DNA of 64,000 bases from Candidatus Accumulibacter appositus. GTDB taxonomy: Bacteria; Pseudomonadota; Gammaproteobacteria; Burkholderiales; Rhodocyclaceae. Shown here one piece after another: positions 14,688 through 22,554 of this stretch (positions within the stretch are counted from its first letter, which is position 1; the number at the start of each line of letters is the position of its first letter). The DNA lies in NCBI GenBank assembly GCA_000585055.1, contig JEMX01000061.1, forward strand, positions 8,234 to 72,233, in the 5' to 3' direction. The notes under the pieces were generated by a model that saw only the letters and a program-made list of their open reading frames with translations, was not told the origin of the DNA and did not search any database. Both the position numbers and the translations under genes were made by a program.

Positions 14688-15398
14688 ATGGCCCTCTATA
14701 GCGAAGTGATGCAGCAAATGACAGATGCGACGATTGCGCAACGGCCGAGCCGGGAAGAAATTTCACTACTGCCGCCTTTTGTCGGCCTGACGCTTGACTG
14801 CGTTCATCTGCTGAAGACGCCGGCGCAGTTCGAGGCCGCGCGCGGCGCGATCCAGCGTGCGGGTTTCGTTGGCTTCGATACCGAGAGCAAGCCGACCTTT
14901 GCCAAGGGTGAGCTGGCCAGCGGGCCGCATGTCGTCCAGTTTGCGCTGCGCGAGCAGGCCTTCATCGTTCGCGTCGACGGCGAAGCGGCGTGCGCATTCA
15001 TCAAGAGCGTCGTCGAGTGCGAGGCGGTGGTGAAGGTTGGCTTCGGGCTCAAGTCGGATCGGACGGTGCTGCTCAGCAAGCTTGGCGCCCGCAATCGGGC
15101 GATGGTCGATCTGGCGGATGCCTTGCGCAGGAAGGGTATTCGCCAGACGCTTGGTGCGAAAGCCGCGGTGGCGATGGTTCTCGGACAGCGCCTGCAGAAA
15201 TCGCGCTCGGTGACGACGTCCAACTGGGCGCGGCAGACACTGCTACCCAAACAGTTGCTCTACGCGGCGAATGACGCCTACGCCGCGCTGGCGGTGTTCT
15301 ACGCTCTGGATTTGCACCTCGCGCCGGTCCTGGCGGTTGAAACGTTCGAGCCTGCCGAGGCTGTCACCTCAGTCGAGTCAGTTCCGCCGCCTGACTGA
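14688..15398 (+). CDS. 3'-5' exonuclease, RNase D-like (DEDDy)
   Basis: 236 residues. DEDD-type exonuclease fold: motif I FDTES (Asp/Glu pair) in GFVGFDTESKPTF, motif II region VVKVGFGLKSDRTVLLSKLG with its Asp, and motif III YAANDAYAALAVF (Y-x3-D), so all four acidic residues and the DEDDy tyrosine appear present. There is no HRDC domain, so this is the short form rather than RNase D itself. The first ATG is used; ATGs at codons 8 and 11 are alternatives since the conserved part starts near residue 40. Divergent from the ParB-like gene. Confidence 0.82.
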   Translation: MALYSEVMQQMTDATIAQRPSREEISLLPPFVGLTLDCVHLLKTPAQFEAARGAIQRAGFVGFDTESKPTFAKGELASGPHVVQFALREQAFIVRVDGEAACAFIKSVVECEAVVKVGFGLKSDRTVLLSKLGARNRAMVDLADALRRKGIRQTLGAKAAVAMVLGQRLQKSRSVTTSNWARQTLLPKQLLYAANDAYAALAVFYALDLHLAPVLAVETFEPAEAVTSVESVPPPD

Positions 15399-15417
15399 TG
15401 CGCCGTGCGCCGTGCCA

Positions 15418-16008
15418 TCACTCGGCGTGGTACTGGCTGGCATTCTTGCCTTTGAATGGTGCATAGAAAGTCTTGATGGCGGCGATGTCGGCATCGACGT
15501 CACCGGTCGGTACGAAGATTTCTCCGAGACCACTGATCTTCCTCTCGTAGTCCATGTAGGCCAGGACGATCGGTACCTGGGCAGTCACTGCGATGTGGTA
15601 AAAGCCGGTCTTCCATTCCCGCGTCTTGCTGCGTGTCCCCTCGGGCGGAACGATCAGCTGCACCGGGCCGTCGGCGGCGGTGATTGCTGCGGCTGACGCG
15701 GCGACCAGGTTGTTGGCCGTCTCGCGTGCGACGGGGATGCCGCCGAGCCACCTCATCAGACCGCGAAATGGCGGCCGAAAAATCTGCGCCTTGCCCATCC
15801 AGTAGATATTGAGCCGCAGGGCGAAGGCGACCATCAGCGTGTAAGGCAGGTCCCAGTTGCTGGTATGCGGCGCGGCGATCAACACGCTCTTGCTGGCGGC
15901 AGCCGGCAGACGGCCCTCTATTTTCCAACCGGCAATCTTCAGAAAGCTCACCGAGAAAGCGCGCAGCAGGGTGTTGACGATCGGGGTGCTGAAAATTGTG
16001 CGGTGCAT
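15418..16008 (-). CDS. 1-acyl-sn-glycerol-3-phosphate acyltransferase family protein
   Basis: PlsC-type membrane acyltransferase, 196 residues. The catalytic H-x4-D motif is in APHTSNWDLPY and the substrate-binding motif is PPEGTRSKTREWKTGFYHIA. Hydrophobic segments flank the first motif (TLLRAFSVSFLKIAGWKI, YTLMVAFALRL). The form with HTSNWD and a short C-terminus occurs in many proteobacteria as a lysophospholipid acyltransferase separate from the essential PlsC. The ATG start follows a weak GGCAG site; the open frame extends upstream through a palindrome-rich region that is not coding. Convergent with the exonuclease gene. Confidence 0.85.
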   Translation of the reverse strand: MHRTIFSTPIVNTLLRAFSVSFLKIAGWKIEGRLPAAASKSVLIAAPHTSNWDLPYTLMVAFALRLNIYWMGKAQIFRPPFRGLMRWLGGIPVARETANNLVAASAAAITAADGPVQLIVPPEGTRSKTREWKTGFYHIAVTAQVPIVLAYMDYERKISGLGEIFVPTGDVDADIAAIKTFYAPFKGKNASQYHAE

Positions 16009-16346
16009 GGGTCTGCCTGTTTGTCGGGGCGCAAGGCAGGTCGCCGGATGACAGACCACCGCGTCAATGTGAAAGTCGCGTACGCGACTCACGAAGCTCC
16101 CTTCTCCCCTTGTGGGAGAAGGGCCTGGGGGTGAGACGGGGAATTCAGGGAGCATGCTCCCTGCCCGTCGAACGATTCCGGCGTGCAAGCCGGAATGCGC
16201 ACTGCAAGTGGAGGGGGAAACGGTCATGACTTTCATGATCCGGGGTATCTCGACAGGTCATGACCGTTCAAAACAAGGTCCGCATTATCGCCTGCCGGAG
16301 CCGCTACAGGCGGGCAAGAAAATCACCTCGCCGCGCCAGCGCTCCG
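16009..16346. repeat. Palindrome-dense intergenic region
   Basis: No gene in 338 bases but four inverted repeats in close order: 16099-16123 (arms CCCTTCTCCC/GGGAGAAGGG, followed by a GGGGGTGAG tail), 16146-16163 (perfect 18-base palindrome CAGGGAGCATGCTCCCTG), 16175-16196 (ATTCCGGC/GCCGGAAT) and 16219-16268 (AACGGTCATGAC/GTCATGACCGTT around 26 bases). The first resembles REP-like elements found between genes in many GC-rich proteobacteria. They could act as transcription terminators between the SMR pair and the acyltransferase gene, both on minus. Confidence 0.6.
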
Positions 16347-16667
16347 CTAGGCGACCAGTTTCAGGCCGAGAATGCCGGTGACGATCAGGCCGATGCAGAA
16401 GAAACGGGCCAGCGTCGCAGCTTCCTTGAACACCACGATGCCGAGCGCGAAGGTGCCGACGGCGCCGATGCCGGTCCACACGGCGTAGGCCGTGCCCATC
16501 GGGATGCTCAGCTGCGCGTAGAGCAGCAGCGCGCCGCTGGCCAGGATGCAGACGCCGGCGAAGGCGATCCAGCCCCAGTGCGTTCCGCGCTCGCTGTGCC
16601 GGAGTTTCAGCCCTAGCGGCCAGCCACACTCGAAGAGGCCGGCAATGAGCAGCGCAATCCAGTCCAT
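16347..16667 (-). CDS. SMR-family transporter, Gdx/SugE-like subunit 2
   Basis: 106-residue, four-helix small multidrug resistance protein. Start MDWIALLIAGLFECGWPLGL carries the membrane Glu of helix 1 (LFE, residue 13) and the GW-x-x-GLK signature of guanidinium exporters; helix 3 has MGTAYAVWTGIGAVGTFALG, and helix 4 ends GILGLKLVA. Eight bases separate it from its paralogue upstream, so the two probably form a paired (heterodimeric) exporter. A longer in-frame reading through the neighbouring gene is out of phase with the neighbour's protein and is not real. Confidence 0.88.
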   Translation of the reverse strand: MDWIALLIAGLFECGWPLGLKLRHSERGTHWGWIAFAGVCILASGALLLYAQLSIPMGTAYAVWTGIGAVGTFALGIVVFKEAATLARFFCIGLIVTGILGLKLVA

Positions 16668-16675
16668 GGTGGCGC

Positions 16676-17005
16676 CTATTTCGAAGCGATCTTGAGGCCG
16701 ACGATGCCGGCGACGATCAGCGCCACGCAGAAGAAGCGCTCGACCGTGGCTGCCTCGCCGAAGAGGAGGATGCCGAGGACAAAGGTGCCGACGGCGCCGA
16801 TGCCGGTCCACACGGCGTAGGCGGTGCCCATGGCAATCCGCCGCTGCGCGACCAGCAGTAGCGCGCCGCTGGCGCTCATGCTCACGGCGGCGAAGGCCAG
16901 CCAGCCCCACAGGGCACCGTTCTCCGACCAGCCAAGCTTCAGTCCGACCGGCCAGCCCCATTCGAAAAAGCCGGCGACGAGCAGTGCGATCCACTCCATG
17001 GCCAC
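16676..17005 (-). CDS. SMR-family transporter, Gdx/SugE-like subunit 1
   Basis: 109-residue paralogue of the next gene: MEWIALLVAGFFEWGWPVGL with the conserved membrane Glu, then MGTAYAVWTGIGAVGTFVLG and GIVGLKIASK. Substrate is likely guanidinium or a small cation, by family; the pair could instead be a two-component multidrug exporter. It starts seven bases after the GTPase gene, leaving no room for a guanidine riboswitch, so it is presumably transcribed with the DUF2868/DUF3482 genes. ATG at residue 3 is an alternative start. Confidence 0.88.
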   Translation of the reverse strand: MAMEWIALLVAGFFEWGWPVGLKLGWSENGALWGWLAFAAVSMSASGALLLVAQRRIAMGTAYAVWTGIGAVGTFVLGILLFGEAATVERFFCVALIVAGIVGLKIASK

Positions 17006-17012
17006 TAGGTGC

Positions 17013-18509
17013 TCAGTCCGGGGTAGCGGGATAGAGCTCGGCGAGCAGCTTGCGGGCGATCTCGGCGATCACCGGCCTGACGGCGGTGGCGACCCTGCCC
17101 GGCGCCAGGCCGCTTGCTTCCACGCCACTTTCGCGGCCGCCCTCGCGACCCGACCAGGTAGCAATCAAGCCGGCCTTGGCGGCGGCCACGGCCTGGCTGA
17201 CCAGTGGCGGCCAGAAGGCCGGATACTCGGTTTCGCGCCACTCGCCGCGCCCACGTCCGTAATGGGCGACGGCCAGGTAGCGCAACAGCGAGGTCACCAG
17301 CAGTTCGCACAGGAAGCTGTCGTCCCAGCGCAAGGTGGTGCCGCGCCGGCCGCGCGCCATATTGACGCCGCGTGCGATCCCGGCGCCGCCCAGGGCGCCG
17401 ACGACGGCGCCGGTAAGCATGCCCGCGCCGAGCGTCAGTCCGGCATGCGCGATGTCGACGCCGAGACCGGTCAGGGCACCGGAGACAGCGCCGCCCATCA
17501 GTGCCGCCTTGCGCTCGTTGACCGGCGCTTCGATGCTCACCGTCAGTGCGATGCGCCGCAGCAGTTCTTCGCTGGCGTGGCCTTCGAGTTCGTGGATGGC
17601 GATCAGGCGGTCGAGGCCGGCCTGCAGGTCGCTGTCGATCCGCGCGCCAAGCGCCTGCACCGCGTGCGCTTTGTCGTCCTTGGCGTCGCCGGCATGCGCA
17701 TCGCGACCGACACCCAGGGCCCGCTTGAGGTCGCGCAGCGTCCCCGTGAGGCGGGTTTCCGGCAGTATTTCAAGGTCCAGTGCGGCGCGCGCCAGCGTCT
17801 CTGCCAACACCGCCATCGAGGCCTCGAATTGTGCCTCGCGACGCGCCTGCCAGGCGTCGACCAGACGTGCGTAAGCGGCCCCGCGTTCGGCCGGCAGCAT
17901 CTTGCCGACTTCCTGCAGCAGGGTGATCTCCTGCACCCAGCAGCGCGCAAAAGCGTCCAGCGGCAGGACCGCGCGGACGACCCGGTAGCCGGCCAGCAGG
18001 CTGCGCCAGCGTTCGTGCTCGGCCGCTTCCTCGGCGGCTGGCCGCGACCGACCGGTCTGGTTGAGGAGCACGACGACCGGCTTGCCGATCCACTCGAGAA
18101 CCGCAAACTCGGGTTCGAGGTAACCCGCGTCGGCCGGCTCTTCCGAGGCGTTGACCAGGTAGAGCACCACGTCGGCCTGGTCGCGGACATTGCTGACCGC
18201 CTGCTGGGTAAACCACATCGAGCGATCGCGAAAACGATCCCAGACCTGCCCGACGAACCAGCCGATGGGGTTGCCGTGCTGGCGCAGACGTTTGGCGAGG
18301 CGGGCGCTGTCGCCAAATCCCGGCGTGTCCCAGAGCGTCAGTTCATCACCTTCGGGCGTGCTGATCAGGGTGTAGGCGTTGACGTCGACAGTCACGTGCG
18401 GCGCGTCGCGAACTTCGCCAACGTCGCGGCCGAGCAGGGTCCGCGCCAAGGTCGTCTTGCCGGCGTTGGTATGTGATATCAGCGACAGAGAGATACGAGC
18501 TTCGCTCAT
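17013..18509 (-). CDS. DUF3482-type GTPase
   Basis: 498 residues. Era/Obg-like G domain at the N-terminus: P-loop SHTNAGKTTLARTLLGRD (11-28), G2 Thr in VTVDVNAYTL, G3 WDTPGFGDSA, and G4-like NQTG. The middle is helical (DUF3482); near the C-terminus are Gly/Ala-rich segments (GAVSGALTGLGVDIAHAGLT, GAGMLTGAVVGALGGAGIA) that look membrane-inserting. Its ATG overlaps the DUF2868 gene stop by four bases, the usual pairing of these two families. Role unknown; the arrangement suggests a membrane-remodelling or envelope-associated GTPase acting with its membrane partner. Confidence 0.85.
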   Translation of the reverse strand: MSEARISLSLISHTNAGKTTLARTLLGRDVGEVRDAPHVTVDVNAYTLISTPEGDELTLWDTPGFGDSARLAKRLRQHGNPIGWFVGQVWDRFRDRSMWFTQQAVSNVRDQADVVLYLVNASEEPADAGYLEPEFAVLEWIGKPVVVLLNQTGRSRPAAEEAAEHERWRSLLAGYRVVRAVLPLDAFARCWVQEITLLQEVGKMLPAERGAAYARLVDAWQARREAQFEASMAVLAETLARAALDLEILPETRLTGTLRDLKRALGVGRDAHAGDAKDDKAHAVQALGARIDSDLQAGLDRLIAIHELEGHASEELLRRIALTVSIEAPVNERKAALMGGAVSGALTGLGVDIAHAGLTLGAGMLTGAVVGALGGAGIARGVNMARGRRGTTLRWDDSFLCELLVTSLLRYLAVAHYGRGRGEWRETEYPAFWPPLVSQAVAAAKAGLIATWSGREGGRESGVEASGLAPGRVATAVRPVIAEIARKLLAELYPATPD

Positions 18510-19966
18510 GTGGAGCCCTCCAGACGGCGTTCGATCTCGTCCTGCGCCGTGCGCAGATCGGGCTGCGCGAGATCAAGGAAAACCGGGGTGAGGCCGAGTT
18601 CGGCGAGATCGGCGAGCTCGCTTCGCCAGGCGGCGCGCCGCTGCTCGATGCGTCGTGGATCAGGATCGAAGCGGGCCCGCCACGGCGCCTCGTCGACCAG
18701 CACCAGGAGCGGCCCAGCACCCTCCCGGGCACGCACGGCACGCAGGAAGGCACCCTGGGCTTCGCGCTCCGGGGTGGCGACCAGGCTGAATAGCGCGACG
18801 ACCGGAGTGCGGCCCTCGCACTGCATGGCCGTGCGGGGCGCTTCTTCTTCGCCATAGTTCACCGGTGTCGCCCACTCGATCTGTGCGTTGTCCCCGAAGA
18901 CGCGCCCGAGCAGCCGCTGCAGCCCGGTTATCGTGGCCGTGGCGGGATGATAGCTATAGGGGATCACGCTCAGGTGAGCCGGTCCGGTCTGGTAGCCGTG
19001 TAGCAGGCGCTGGTAATAGGGATCGCCAAAGTCGCCAAGCAGCCGGCTGCTGCGGTGCCGTTCGAGCAGGCCGCTGGCAATGCCGAGGGCGACGCGTGGC
19101 ACGATGACGACGATGAGCAGTGTTGCGGCGAGAAGATGCAACCATGGCGCGGCATTTTCGGTGGCCGGCAGGACGCCGAAGCGAATTGCAGCGAGTCCGT
19201 CGACCTCCGGCAGGACGCTGCCGGTCAGCCACAGCCCGGGTGCCAGCAGCACGCTGAGCAGGCGGTGTACCGCTTCGGCGCCTAGAAAAGTGCTCTCCCA
19301 GCCGGCGCGGTATTCGAAAGCGAGTCCGCGCAGATACAGTCCGGCGATGATGCCAGCGGCAAATAATGCCGCCGAGAAATGCAACAGGCGCGCGACCCGT
19401 GCGGCGTAGAGAGGGGCGACTATCTGGCTCCAGTCGCTCAGCAACCTGGGCTGGACTGGCGTGGGCATCAGCACCCCGCGTTGCCTTAGCCGGCGACCGC
19501 TACCTGCCAGGAAGCCAAGCAGCACGCGGCGCAAGGGGCCCGCTTCGCTGGCTGGCTTGCCGCCACGGCGCAAGCTGCTGACGAGGATCAAGAGATAGAC
19601 GGCCAGATTCCAGGTCAGCAAGCCGAGCACCGGTGGCGCCAGCAGGTTGATGTTCTGGCCAGATCCGATGCGATCGACGAGTAGGCCAGCGATAAAGGAG
19701 ACCAGCATCACCATGGCGCCGATCCAGCCACGCCACCGCAAACTGTCGACCAGGCGAAGGAAACCCGGATCACGCGGCCGCAAACGATCGACCGCGAACT
19801 GCGCGCGGCAGGCGACGAAGACAGCGGCTGGGGCGCCTTCCCCGACGGCTTCCGCCGCCGCCTGACTGGACCACGCCCGGTCTTCGTCGGACCAGCTTTG
19901 CCGCTCCGCGTCGACGCTCTCGACGGCGCGCACCGCAGTGGTCAGCAGGGCGTCGCGTTCATTCAT
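18506..19966 (-). CDS. DUF2868 membrane protein, partner of DUF3482 GTPase
   Basis: 486 residues with several membrane helices: WIGAMVMLVSFIAGLLVDRI, LLTWNLAVYLLILVSSL, LLHFSAALFAAGIIAGLYL and LLAATLLIVVIVPRVALGIA. The C-terminal ~130 residues are soluble and alpha/beta in pattern (TPVVALFSLVATPEREAQGA, GPLLVLVDEAPWRARFD). Matches the DUF2868 plan. First gene of a four-gene minus-strand run (DUF2868, DUF3482, two SMR genes). Function unknown. ATG with no strong ribosome site visible. Confidence 0.82.
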   Translation of the reverse strand: MNERDALLTTAVRAVESVDAERQSWSDEDRAWSSQAAAEAVGEGAPAAVFVACRAQFAVDRLRPRDPGFLRLVDSLRWRGWIGAMVMLVSFIAGLLVDRIGSGQNINLLAPPVLGLLTWNLAVYLLILVSSLRRGGKPASEAGPLRRVLLGFLAGSGRRLRQRGVLMPTPVQPRLLSDWSQIVAPLYAARVARLLHFSAALFAAGIIAGLYLRGLAFEYRAGWESTFLGAEAVHRLLSVLLAPGLWLTGSVLPEVDGLAAIRFGVLPATENAAPWLHLLAATLLIVVIVPRVALGIASGLLERHRSSRLLGDFGDPYYQRLLHGYQTGPAHLSVIPYSYHPATATITGLQRLLGRVFGDNAQIEWATPVNYGEEEAPRTAMQCEGRTPVVALFSLVATPEREAQGAFLRAVRAREGAGPLLVLVDEAPWRARFDPDPRRIEQRRAAWRSELADLAELGLTPVFLDLAQPDLRTAQDEIERRLEGST

Positions 19967-20235
19967 CGGCGGGCGAGATCAGCAAGGAAGTGAGGGAGGG
20001 GAAGCGGGCTGCAATGCACGAGCTGCAATGAGCGGGAAGTTGGCGGGGGGCGGCATGCACACCGCCGAGAGTGTCTCCGGCCCCGGCAGCCCTGTCAACC
20101 GCCGAACGCTGCCACTTATCTCCGCCTATTAATGCAAGCCATGGCCTGACCTGCCTGAAGATTTTGTCGTTTTACGGAAATCTGTCATGCTCTTTCCCGT
20201 TGCCTTCTTACCAATCAGTGATTCGAGGTTTTCGC

Positions 20236-20637
20236 GTGCCCGTGCATCGCCCCGTCATCATCAGCATGGCCATGCTGCCGATAGTACTCGCTGGCTGTGC
20301 ATTCCCGTTTTTCCAGCAGCCTTCGTCGATCGTTTCCGTCCCGCAACCGGGCATCACCAGTGAGGGCGGACAGCTGCAGATTCCGCTCGGCAGCGGGGTC
20401 TACTTCTGTGAACTCGGGCGTAGCGTCCTGGTGCAGCGCAATGCGCAGAACACCCGCATGATCGAGCTTGAGTGGCAGGGCAAGCAGCGAACCCTGATCC
20501 GTTATGACTCGAGTTCCGGCCTGCCTCGCTACGAGGATCGCCAGCATGGCCTGCTGTGGATCGATCTGCCCTGGAAGAGCGTCTTGATGGATGCCAGGAC
20601 CGGCCGGCCTCTGGCCAATGAGTGCAAGCTGAGCTAG
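20236..20637 (+). CDS. Small lipoprotein, unknown function
   Basis: 133 residues from GTG, with GAGG eight bases upstream. The N-terminus (PVHRPVIISMAMLPIVLAGC) is a lipoprotein signal with lipobox LAGC, cysteine at position 20. The mature part (IPLGSGVYFCELGRSVLVQR, MIELEWQGKQRTLIRYDSSS, GLLWIDLPWKSVLM) resembles the beta-rich MliC-type fold of small lysozyme-inhibitor-like lipoproteins (C-x-x-G...W.G..Y...), but this is only a pattern resemblance. Monocistronic. Confidence 0.7.
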   Translation: MPVHRPVIISMAMLPIVLAGCAFPFFQQPSSIVSVPQPGITSEGGQLQIPLGSGVYFCELGRSVLVQRNAQNTRMIELEWQGKQRTLIRYDSSSGLPRYEDRQHGLLWIDLPWKSVLMDARTGRPLANECKLS

Positions 20638-20850
20638 CGCCGGTCGCCTGGAGATTGCGGTACGCCAACGCTCTCAGCATCGGCGCTTGCCAGCGGGTCG
20701 CCGGAATTACCGGGGCTGATAGCCGCGTCCCGCTGGATGAAATCCTCGCAATCGTTGCTACCGACACTGCTCCGGTCCGGCCAGCACACCGGCGGGTAGC
20801 TGTATTTTCACAGGCTGTTGGCCCACCCGTCGGCAGCGAGCTTGATTCCC

Positions 20851-21357
20851 TCAGCGGACATTGATGCTCACGACTTTGGCAGCCCCCGGTTCCCGCTTCG
20901 GTAACTCCACCCGTAACACGCCATTCCTGTAGCTGGCGCGGGCCTGGTCAGCCTTGACCGGCACCCGCAGGGGTACCGCTCTGCGAAAACTGCCGTAGGC
21001 GCGCTGCATTACCCGCCAGCGGCCTTCACTGCTTTCCCGCTCAAAGCGCTTCTCGCCGCTCACCAGCAGAGTACCGTCATGGATCTGGATGTCCAGGTCT
21101 TCCTTCTCCATGCCGGGTACCTCAAGTCGAACGACCAGACGTTTGTCGTCTTCGAACATGTCGCCACCGAGCATCGACCACCCCATACTCGGCAGGTAGG
21201 CGTCATCGTCTACCTCGGCGCGCACCGGCATGTTGGTCTTTTCGCCCGGGTGGAAACGAGTGAGTGCTTCGCCGGCAGACTGCCGGAGATGGCGCCAGCC
21301 CTCCGCCAGATTGTCCCAGAAACCTCCCAGATTTTCTTTGAGCGTCTCCAGTTTCAT
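20851..21357 (-). CDS. Hsp20/alpha-crystallin small heat-shock protein (3 of 3)
   Basis: 168-residue holdase chaperone. The alpha-crystallin domain spans ~70-168: LVVRLEVPGMEKEDLDIQIH, TLLVSGEKRFERES, and the end motif YRNGVLRVELPKREPG (G-V-L form of the conserved G-x-L). An N-terminal ~65-residue part with LGGFWDNLAEGWRHLRQSAG is typical of oligomer-forming small heat-shock proteins; the IXI-like tail is VVSINVR. GGAGGTGAAAA before the ATG is a strong ribosome site. Last of three tandem Hsp20 genes. Confidence 0.93.
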   Translation of the reverse strand: MKLETLKENLGGFWDNLAEGWRHLRQSAGEALTRFHPGEKTNMPVRAEVDDDAYLPSMGWSMLGGDMFEDDKRLVVRLEVPGMEKEDLDIQIHDGTLLVSGEKRFERESSEGRWRVMQRAYGSFRRAVPLRVPVKADQARASYRNGVLRVELPKREPGAAKVVSINVR

Positions 21358-21425
21358 TTTTCACCTCCATCGTCGATGAACACTCTTGCCGGGGCGGGCG
21401 CGGCAGCGCACCGCCCCTTCGGCGG

Positions 21426-21806
21426 TCAGGCCGGTCTTACCTCGATCTTCCGCGGCTGCGCGTGTGCTGCTTTCGGGATGCGCAGCTTGAGCACACCCTG
21501 ATTGAATTCGGCGCCGACCTTCTCGGTGTCCAGCTCCTTGGAAAGCGTGAACACACGGCGATAGCGCGGCAGGCTCACTTCGGCATGACTCGATTCCATG
21601 CCTTCCGGTATCGTCAGTGTCACTTCCCCTTCGATGGTCAGCGTGTCGGCCTCGATCTGCAGGCCCAGGCGGTCTTTCGGCACGCCGGGCAGGTCAGCGC
21701 AGAGGGTGATGCCGTTCGTATCCTCGATAACATCCACCGGTGGAAGCAGGGCGGTATCGCTACGGCTGCTTGCGGCTTGTTTGGTGACAGCGCTGTTGTC
21801 GGTCAT
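21426..21806 (-). CDS. Hsp20/alpha-crystallin small heat-shock protein (2 of 3)
   Basis: 126 residues, the shortest of the three. Alpha-crystallin core: TNGITLCADLPGVPKDRLGL, DTLTIEGEVTLTIPEG, YRRVFTLSKELDTEKVGAEF, and NQGVLKLRIPKAAHAQPRKI. The short N-terminus suggests a smaller assembly or a hetero-oligomer with its neighbours. It follows the first Hsp20 gene by 11 bases and carries GGAGA before its ATG, so it is co-transcribed. Confidence 0.93.
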   Translation of the reverse strand: MTDNSAVTKQAASSRSDTALLPPVDVIEDTNGITLCADLPGVPKDRLGLQIEADTLTIEGEVTLTIPEGMESSHAEVSLPRYRRVFTLSKELDTEKVGAEFNQGVLKLRIPKAAHAQPRKIEVRPA

Positions 21807-21817
21807 CTTCGTTCTCC

Positions 21818-22249
21818 TTACTGAATGGCGATGCGTTGTGGCTGCGCGGCTTCCTTCCGGGGCACCGTGATATGGAGGACGCCATCGCGATAGCGGGCTT
21901 CCACGGCGGTGGTGTCGACATCGTCTGGCAGGGTCACCACCCGGCGGAAACGCCCGGCAAAACGTTCGTCGATATGCGCCGTGGCTTTCTCTGGCAGCGG
22001 ATCCGGCTGGCGTTCTCCGGCCACTGTCAGGACACCTCTTTCAACCTGAACTTCAAGGCTTTCGGGAGCAATGCCCGGTGCAAAGGCGTAGATCTCGACG
22101 GATTTCGGTGTGCTGCCCACGTTCATGGCGGGAAAGCCACGCGTCAGGCCACGAATACTCGGAGAGATCTCAAGATTGCGCTGAATCTCGCCTTGCAGGC
22201 GATCCAGGTCCGCGAACAGGTCGCGCGGGAAAAGCGAGCGATAGAGCAT
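21818..22249 (-). CDS. Hsp20/alpha-crystallin small heat-shock protein (1 of 3)
   Basis: 143 residues from an ATG behind a near-perfect AGGAGGTAAAGAA ribosome site. N-terminus MLYRSLFPRDLFADLDRLQG, then the crystallin domain (VEIYAFAPGIAPESLEVQVE, GVLTVAGERQ, FRRVVTLPDDVDTTAVEARY, RDGVLHITVPRKEAAQPQRI). It matches the HspA-like proteins with the LFADLDRLQ start. The open frame continues upstream, but the promoter region and ribosome site fix this start. First gene of the heat-shock operon; candidate sigma-32 elements lie 60-85 bases upstream. Confidence 0.93.
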   Translation of the reverse strand: MLYRSLFPRDLFADLDRLQGEIQRNLEISPSIRGLTRGFPAMNVGSTPKSVEIYAFAPGIAPESLEVQVERGVLTVAGERQPDPLPEKATAHIDERFAGRFRRVVTLPDDVDTTAVEARYRDGVLHITVPRKEAAQPQRIAIQ

Positions 22250-22308
22250 TTCTTTACCTCCTGTCGTGTCAAGGTCAGGCAGCGTAGGCGCCGCCTTCAC
22301 CTTGTAAT

Positions 22309-22334
22309 CTATGTGCGGCGTTGCAAACTTCAAG
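22309..22334 (-). promoter_or_regulatory. Candidate sigma-32 promoter for hsp20 operon
   Basis: Minus strand: -35 CTTGAA (22329-22334), 12-base spacer, -10-like GCACATAG (22309-22316; consensus CCCCATnT, 4 of 7 conserved bases). The -35 matches the heat-shock consensus exactly, the -10 poorly. Position, ~60 bases before the first hsp20 start, is right. Confidence 0.4.
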
Positions 22335-22554
22335 GCCTTGAATTTCACGCCGCCGACCCGATTAGCGTCAAATGGGCGTGCACTCGGCGCCAAGCAAGCG
22401 GGACGCAAGAAGGCCGTCCAGAGCAGTGAGATGGCTGCCCTCACCATGGCCGCAGCGGGCGAAGACCCTTTCGCCTTGGGAGGACACGGTTGCTGGCGAA
22501 GCCCGTGCACAGCCATTCAGATGACGGACGAATGACTGCTATCAGGATTAGCAC

